A DNA stretch of 64,000 nt from the NCBI RefSeq assembly GCF_010894455.1, contig NZ_JAAIXY010000031.1, positions 51,117 to 115,116 of the forward strand, read 5' to 3'. Numbering within the stretch: position 1 is the first letter of the stretch; each line of letters starts with the position of its first letter. The position numbers were made by a program, and so were the translations under genes. The notes below the pieces were generated by a model, which saw only the letters and a program-made list of their open reading frames with translations, was not told the DNA's origin and ran no database searches. This document shows, piece by piece, positions 61,486-64,000 of the stretch. The DNA comes from Myxococcus eversor. Lineage in GTDB: Bacteria > Myxococcota > Myxococcia > Myxococcales > Myxococcaceae.

Positions 61486-63699
61486 TTAGATTCGCTCCAC
61501 GGAGTAGACGCCGCTCAAGCGCTCGATGGTGCGCATCAGGTCCGTGAGCTGCTTCAAGTCCGAGATGATGACCTCGAAGGTGTTCACCGCCCGGTCATCC
61601 CCCGTGGCCCGACAGTTGGCCTGGGAGATGTTGACGCCCTTCTTCGAGAAGATGTTGGAGATGTCGGCCAACAGGCCCGTGCGGTCCGCCGTCAGCACGC
61701 GCAGGGTGACGGGGCGCTTGAAGTCCCCCTTCACATCCCAGCTCACGTCCACGCGCCGCTCGGGGTCCGTCGCGAGCGCCTTTTCGCAGCCCACCGTGTG
61801 CACCGTCACGCCCCGTCCCCGGGTGATGAAGCCGGCGATGGGGTCGCCAGGGACGGGGTTGCAACACCGTCCGAAGCGCACGAGCACGTCGTCCACGCCG
61901 CCAATCTGCACGCCGCTGCGGTTGCTGCGGCCCACCAGGCGCTTGGCCAGGTCCGTCACGCGGGACAGGCCGGGGAGCATGGACGAGCCACCCGCGGGCG
62001 CGCCGTTGCCGGAAGCATCACCTCGGGGCGCGGACTCCGCCTCGTGGCGCTTCTCCTCGGGGACCAGGCGATGCACCAGTTGCTGCGGCGTCACCTTGCC
62101 GTAGCCGATGGCCACCAGCAGGTCGTCCTCGATGCGGAAGCCCAGCTCCTCGGCGACCTTCTTCACCTCGCCGGACTTGAGCAGCTTGTTGAAGTTGAGC
62201 TGGAAGCGCTTGAACTCGCGGTCCGTCAGCTCGCGGCCCAGTTGCAGGCTCTTCTCGCGCTGCTGCTGCTTGATGAAGCCACGGATGCGCTGCTGCGCGC
62301 GGCTCGTCTTGACGAAGGTGAGCCAGTCCTTGGACGGGTGCTGCTGCGGGCTGGTGAGCACCTCCACCGTGTCGCCGTTCTTCAGCTTGTAGCGCAGGGG
62401 AACAATCTTCCCGTTCACCTTCGCGCCCACGCACCGGTTGCCCACGTCCGAGTGGATGGCGTACGCGAAGTCCACCGGCGTCGCGCCGCGCGGCAGCGAG
62501 CGCACGTCGCCCTTGGGCGTGAAGACGAAGACCTCGTCGGTGAAGAGGTCCACCTTCACCGTCTCGAGGAACTCCTTGGGGTCCTTCAGGTCCTGCTGCC
62601 ACTCCATGAGCTGGCGCAGCCAGGCGAACTTCTCGTCATCCTTGGAGATGACGGCCTTGCCCTCCTTGTACTTCCAGTGGGCGGCGATGCCTTCCTCGGC
62701 GATCTTGTGCATCTCCGCCGTGCGGATCTGCACCTCCACGCGCTCGCTCAGCGGGCCAATCACCGTGGTGTGCAGCGACTGGTACATGTTGGGCTTCGGA
62801 ATCGCGATGAAGTCCTTGAAGCGACCCGGCACCGGCTTCCACATCTCGTGCACCAGGCCCAGCGCCTCGTAACAGGCGGGCGCGGCGGGGGAGATGATGC
62901 GGAAGGCGATGATGTCGTGAATCTGGTCGAAGTCGATGCCCTGCGACTTGATCTTCTTGTAGATGCTGTAGACGTGCTTGAAGCGGCCGGAGACCTCGCC
63001 CTTCAGGCCGCGCTCGGCGAGCTTGGAGCGGATGAGGTCGCAGGTGTCCTCGATGTACTTCTCCCGCTCCTTCTTGCGCTTGTTGAGCTTCTCCTGGAGG
63101 CCGAAGAACTCCTGCGGCTTCACGTAGCGGAAGCTCAGGTCCTCCAGCTCCGTCTTTATCCAGGAGATGCCGAGCCGGTTCGCCAGGGGCGCGTAGATGT
63201 CCAGCGTCTCCTGGGCGATGCGCGCCTGCTTCTCCTCGTTCATGTGGTCCAGCGTCCGCATGTTGTGCGTGCGGTCCGCCAGCTTCACGAGGATGACGCG
63301 GATGTCCTGCGCCATCGCGATGATCATCTTCCGGAAGTTCTCCGCCTGCTTCTCCTCCTGGGAGAGCGTGGCGGACGCGGAGAACTTGGACAGCTTGGTG
63401 ACGCCGTCCACCAGCTGGGCCACCTCCGCGCCGAACAGCTCCGTGAGCTCCTCCGCGGTGGCGAGCGTGTCCTCGATGGTATCGTGGAGCAGACCGGTGA
63501 CGATGGAGGCCTCGTCGAGCTTGAGGTCCGCGAGGATGCCGGCCACCTCCAGCGGGTGGACGAGATAGGGCTCGCCTGACTTCCTCAGTTGGCCTTGATG
63601 CACCTTGGCCGAGTAGACGTAGGCCTTCTTGATGATGTCCAGGTCGGGGTCCGGGTGGTACGAGGAAACCCGTTGGAGGATGTCGTTCAGGCGGATCAT
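61486..63699 (-). CDS. relA: Rel/SpoT-type (p)ppGpp synthetase and hydrolase
   Basis: Makes and degrades the starvation alarmone (p)ppGpp. In M. xanthus RelA is required for fruiting-body development. The 737-residue protein has an HD hydrolase domain (about 20-170, with GLLHDTIEDT) and a synthetase domain (about 220-370, with the RFKD loop of bifunctional Rel enzymes in GRFKDFIAIPK and EVQIRTAEMH). A TGS domain (about 385-445) and a C-terminal ACT domain (about 655-737) follow. The HD active site looks intact, so both activities are likely. Start at 63699 (MIRLNDILQ) is chosen by family N-terminus; its ribosome site is poor, and an upstream ATG at 63792 is less likely. Confidence 0.94.
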   Translation of the reverse strand: MIRLNDILQRVSSYHPDPDLDIIKKAYVYSAKVHQGQLRKSGEPYLVHPLEVAGILADLKLDEASIVTGLLHDTIEDTLATAEELTELFGAEVAQLVDGVTKLSKFSASATLSQEEKQAENFRKMIIAMAQDIRVILVKLADRTHNMRTLDHMNEEKQARIAQETLDIYAPLANRLGISWIKTELEDLSFRYVKPQEFFGLQEKLNKRKKEREKYIEDTCDLIRSKLAERGLKGEVSGRFKHVYSIYKKIKSQGIDFDQIHDIIAFRIISPAAPACYEALGLVHEMWKPVPGRFKDFIAIPKPNMYQSLHTTVIGPLSERVEVQIRTAEMHKIAEEGIAAHWKYKEGKAVISKDDEKFAWLRQLMEWQQDLKDPKEFLETVKVDLFTDEVFVFTPKGDVRSLPRGATPVDFAYAIHSDVGNRCVGAKVNGKIVPLRYKLKNGDTVEVLTSPQQHPSKDWLTFVKTSRAQQRIRGFIKQQQREKSLQLGRELTDREFKRFQLNFNKLLKSGEVKKVAEELGFRIEDDLLVAIGYGKVTPQQLVHRLVPEEKRHEAESAPRGDASGNGAPAGGSSMLPGLSRVTDLAKRLVGRSNRSGVQIGGVDDVLVRFGRCCNPVPGDPIAGFITRGRGVTVHTVGCEKALATDPERRVDVSWDVKGDFKRPVTLRVLTADRTGLLADISNIFSKKGVNISQANCRATGDDRAVNTFEVIISDLKQLTDLMRTIERLSGVYSVERI

Positions 63700-63847
63700 C
63701 GAAGCAGGGGGAATCGTAACTTCGTGCCGGAGGGGGGGCAACGTTGCCCCACGGAACCTGTCGTATTTCTCTTCCAGGCTTGTCCCACCCATCGCGTTCG
63801 CTTTCGTTGACCCGACGTTTTACGCGCCCGTAGATTCGCCTCCGCCC

Positions 63848-64000
63848 ATGTCACAGCTCTTGTTGTCGTCTCTCTCCGTGGTTTGCCCGACCTGTGACGG
63901 GTTCAATCCGCCGCGCTCGGCCTCCTGCGTGCTCTGCGGCCAGGCCCTGGGGGACGCACCCGCCGCCCGGCCTCCCGCCGCGAAGCCCGCCGCCACCGCC
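63848..64000 (+). CDS. Zinc-ribbon protein, start only (3' end outside window)
   Basis: Fifty-one codons in view. The N-terminus has a zinc-ribbon with CPTC (residues 13-16) and CVLCG (27-31), followed by an Ala/Pro-rich linker that runs off the end. The ATG at 63848 is the first good start on this strand, divergent from rel with 148 bases between. Function cannot be judged from this much. Confidence 0.55.
   Translation, partial: MSQLLLSSLSVVCPTCDGFNPPRSASCVLCGQALGDAPAARPPAAKPAATA

Overview
The window is one continuous stretch of very GC-rich DNA with dense, often overlapping genes (many ATGA/GTGA junctions). It comes from a fruiting myxobacterium of the Myxococcus/Corallococcus type. The strongest evidence is two developmental loci in their known gene order. 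One is a nine-gene cluster matching the Myxococcus xanthus spore-coat polysaccharide operon exoA-I (36308 down to 26072, minus strand). The other is a cluster matching the act operon that controls C-signal production (53339 down to 46089, minus strand). A RelA/Rel gene lies further along (61486-63699). These assignments rest on recalled family knowledge and protein features, not on a database search.

Layout. 1-3573: the 3' part of ccmF, a CcmG-type thioredoxin and a zinc-ribbon membrane protein. 3590-16820: an accessory block holding a broken acyl-CoA synthetase gene, a small unknown protein, a secreted serine hydrolase with TPRs, a heavy-metal RND efflux cluster with unusual cysteine repeats, and a three-gene set (peptidoglycan-binding protein, metzincin-like protease, secreted unknown). 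16937-18430: ccmH and a CcmI-like TPR protein, so the cytochrome c maturation genes are split by about 13 kb. 18519-25987: a DTW-domain tRNA-modification enzyme, then a likely kin-discrimination module (outer-membrane barrel, lipoprotein toxin, candidate immunity protein), and a divergent protein with two papain-like Cys/His/Asp sets. 26072-36308: exoI to exoA, preceded by a near-consensus sigma-54 promoter.

36688-45943: mostly housekeeping genes. They include a small membrane protein, an SDR, an EVE protein, an amino-acid permease, an ECF sigma/anti-sigma/CpxP-like operon, a GNAT, two overlapping prephenate dehydratase genes facing a DAHP synthase, and a TPR protein. 46089-53339: a caspase-surface-repeat protein plus actD, actC, actB and actA. 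53457-64000: glutaredoxin-like protein, a DUF4388-type protein, a penicillin-binding transpeptidase, an ABC-2 transporter pair, TusA, a triple DsbA-like protein, RidA, Rel, and the start of a zinc-ribbon protein cut by the window end.

How the parts fit. Exo proteins build and export the spore-coat polysaccharide: ExoE starts the lipid-linked unit, ExoG/H/I modify the sugars, ExoC/D control polymerisation, and the short OPX lipoprotein ExoA with barrel ExoB forms the outer-membrane exit. Act proteins set C-signal level and timing, and Rel supplies the starvation signal, so much of the fruiting programme sits here. The accessory blocks hold the toxin-like and metal-resistance functions and carry the marks of insertion (split ccm locus, gene remnant). 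No rRNA, tRNA, CRISPR array, transposase or integrase was seen.
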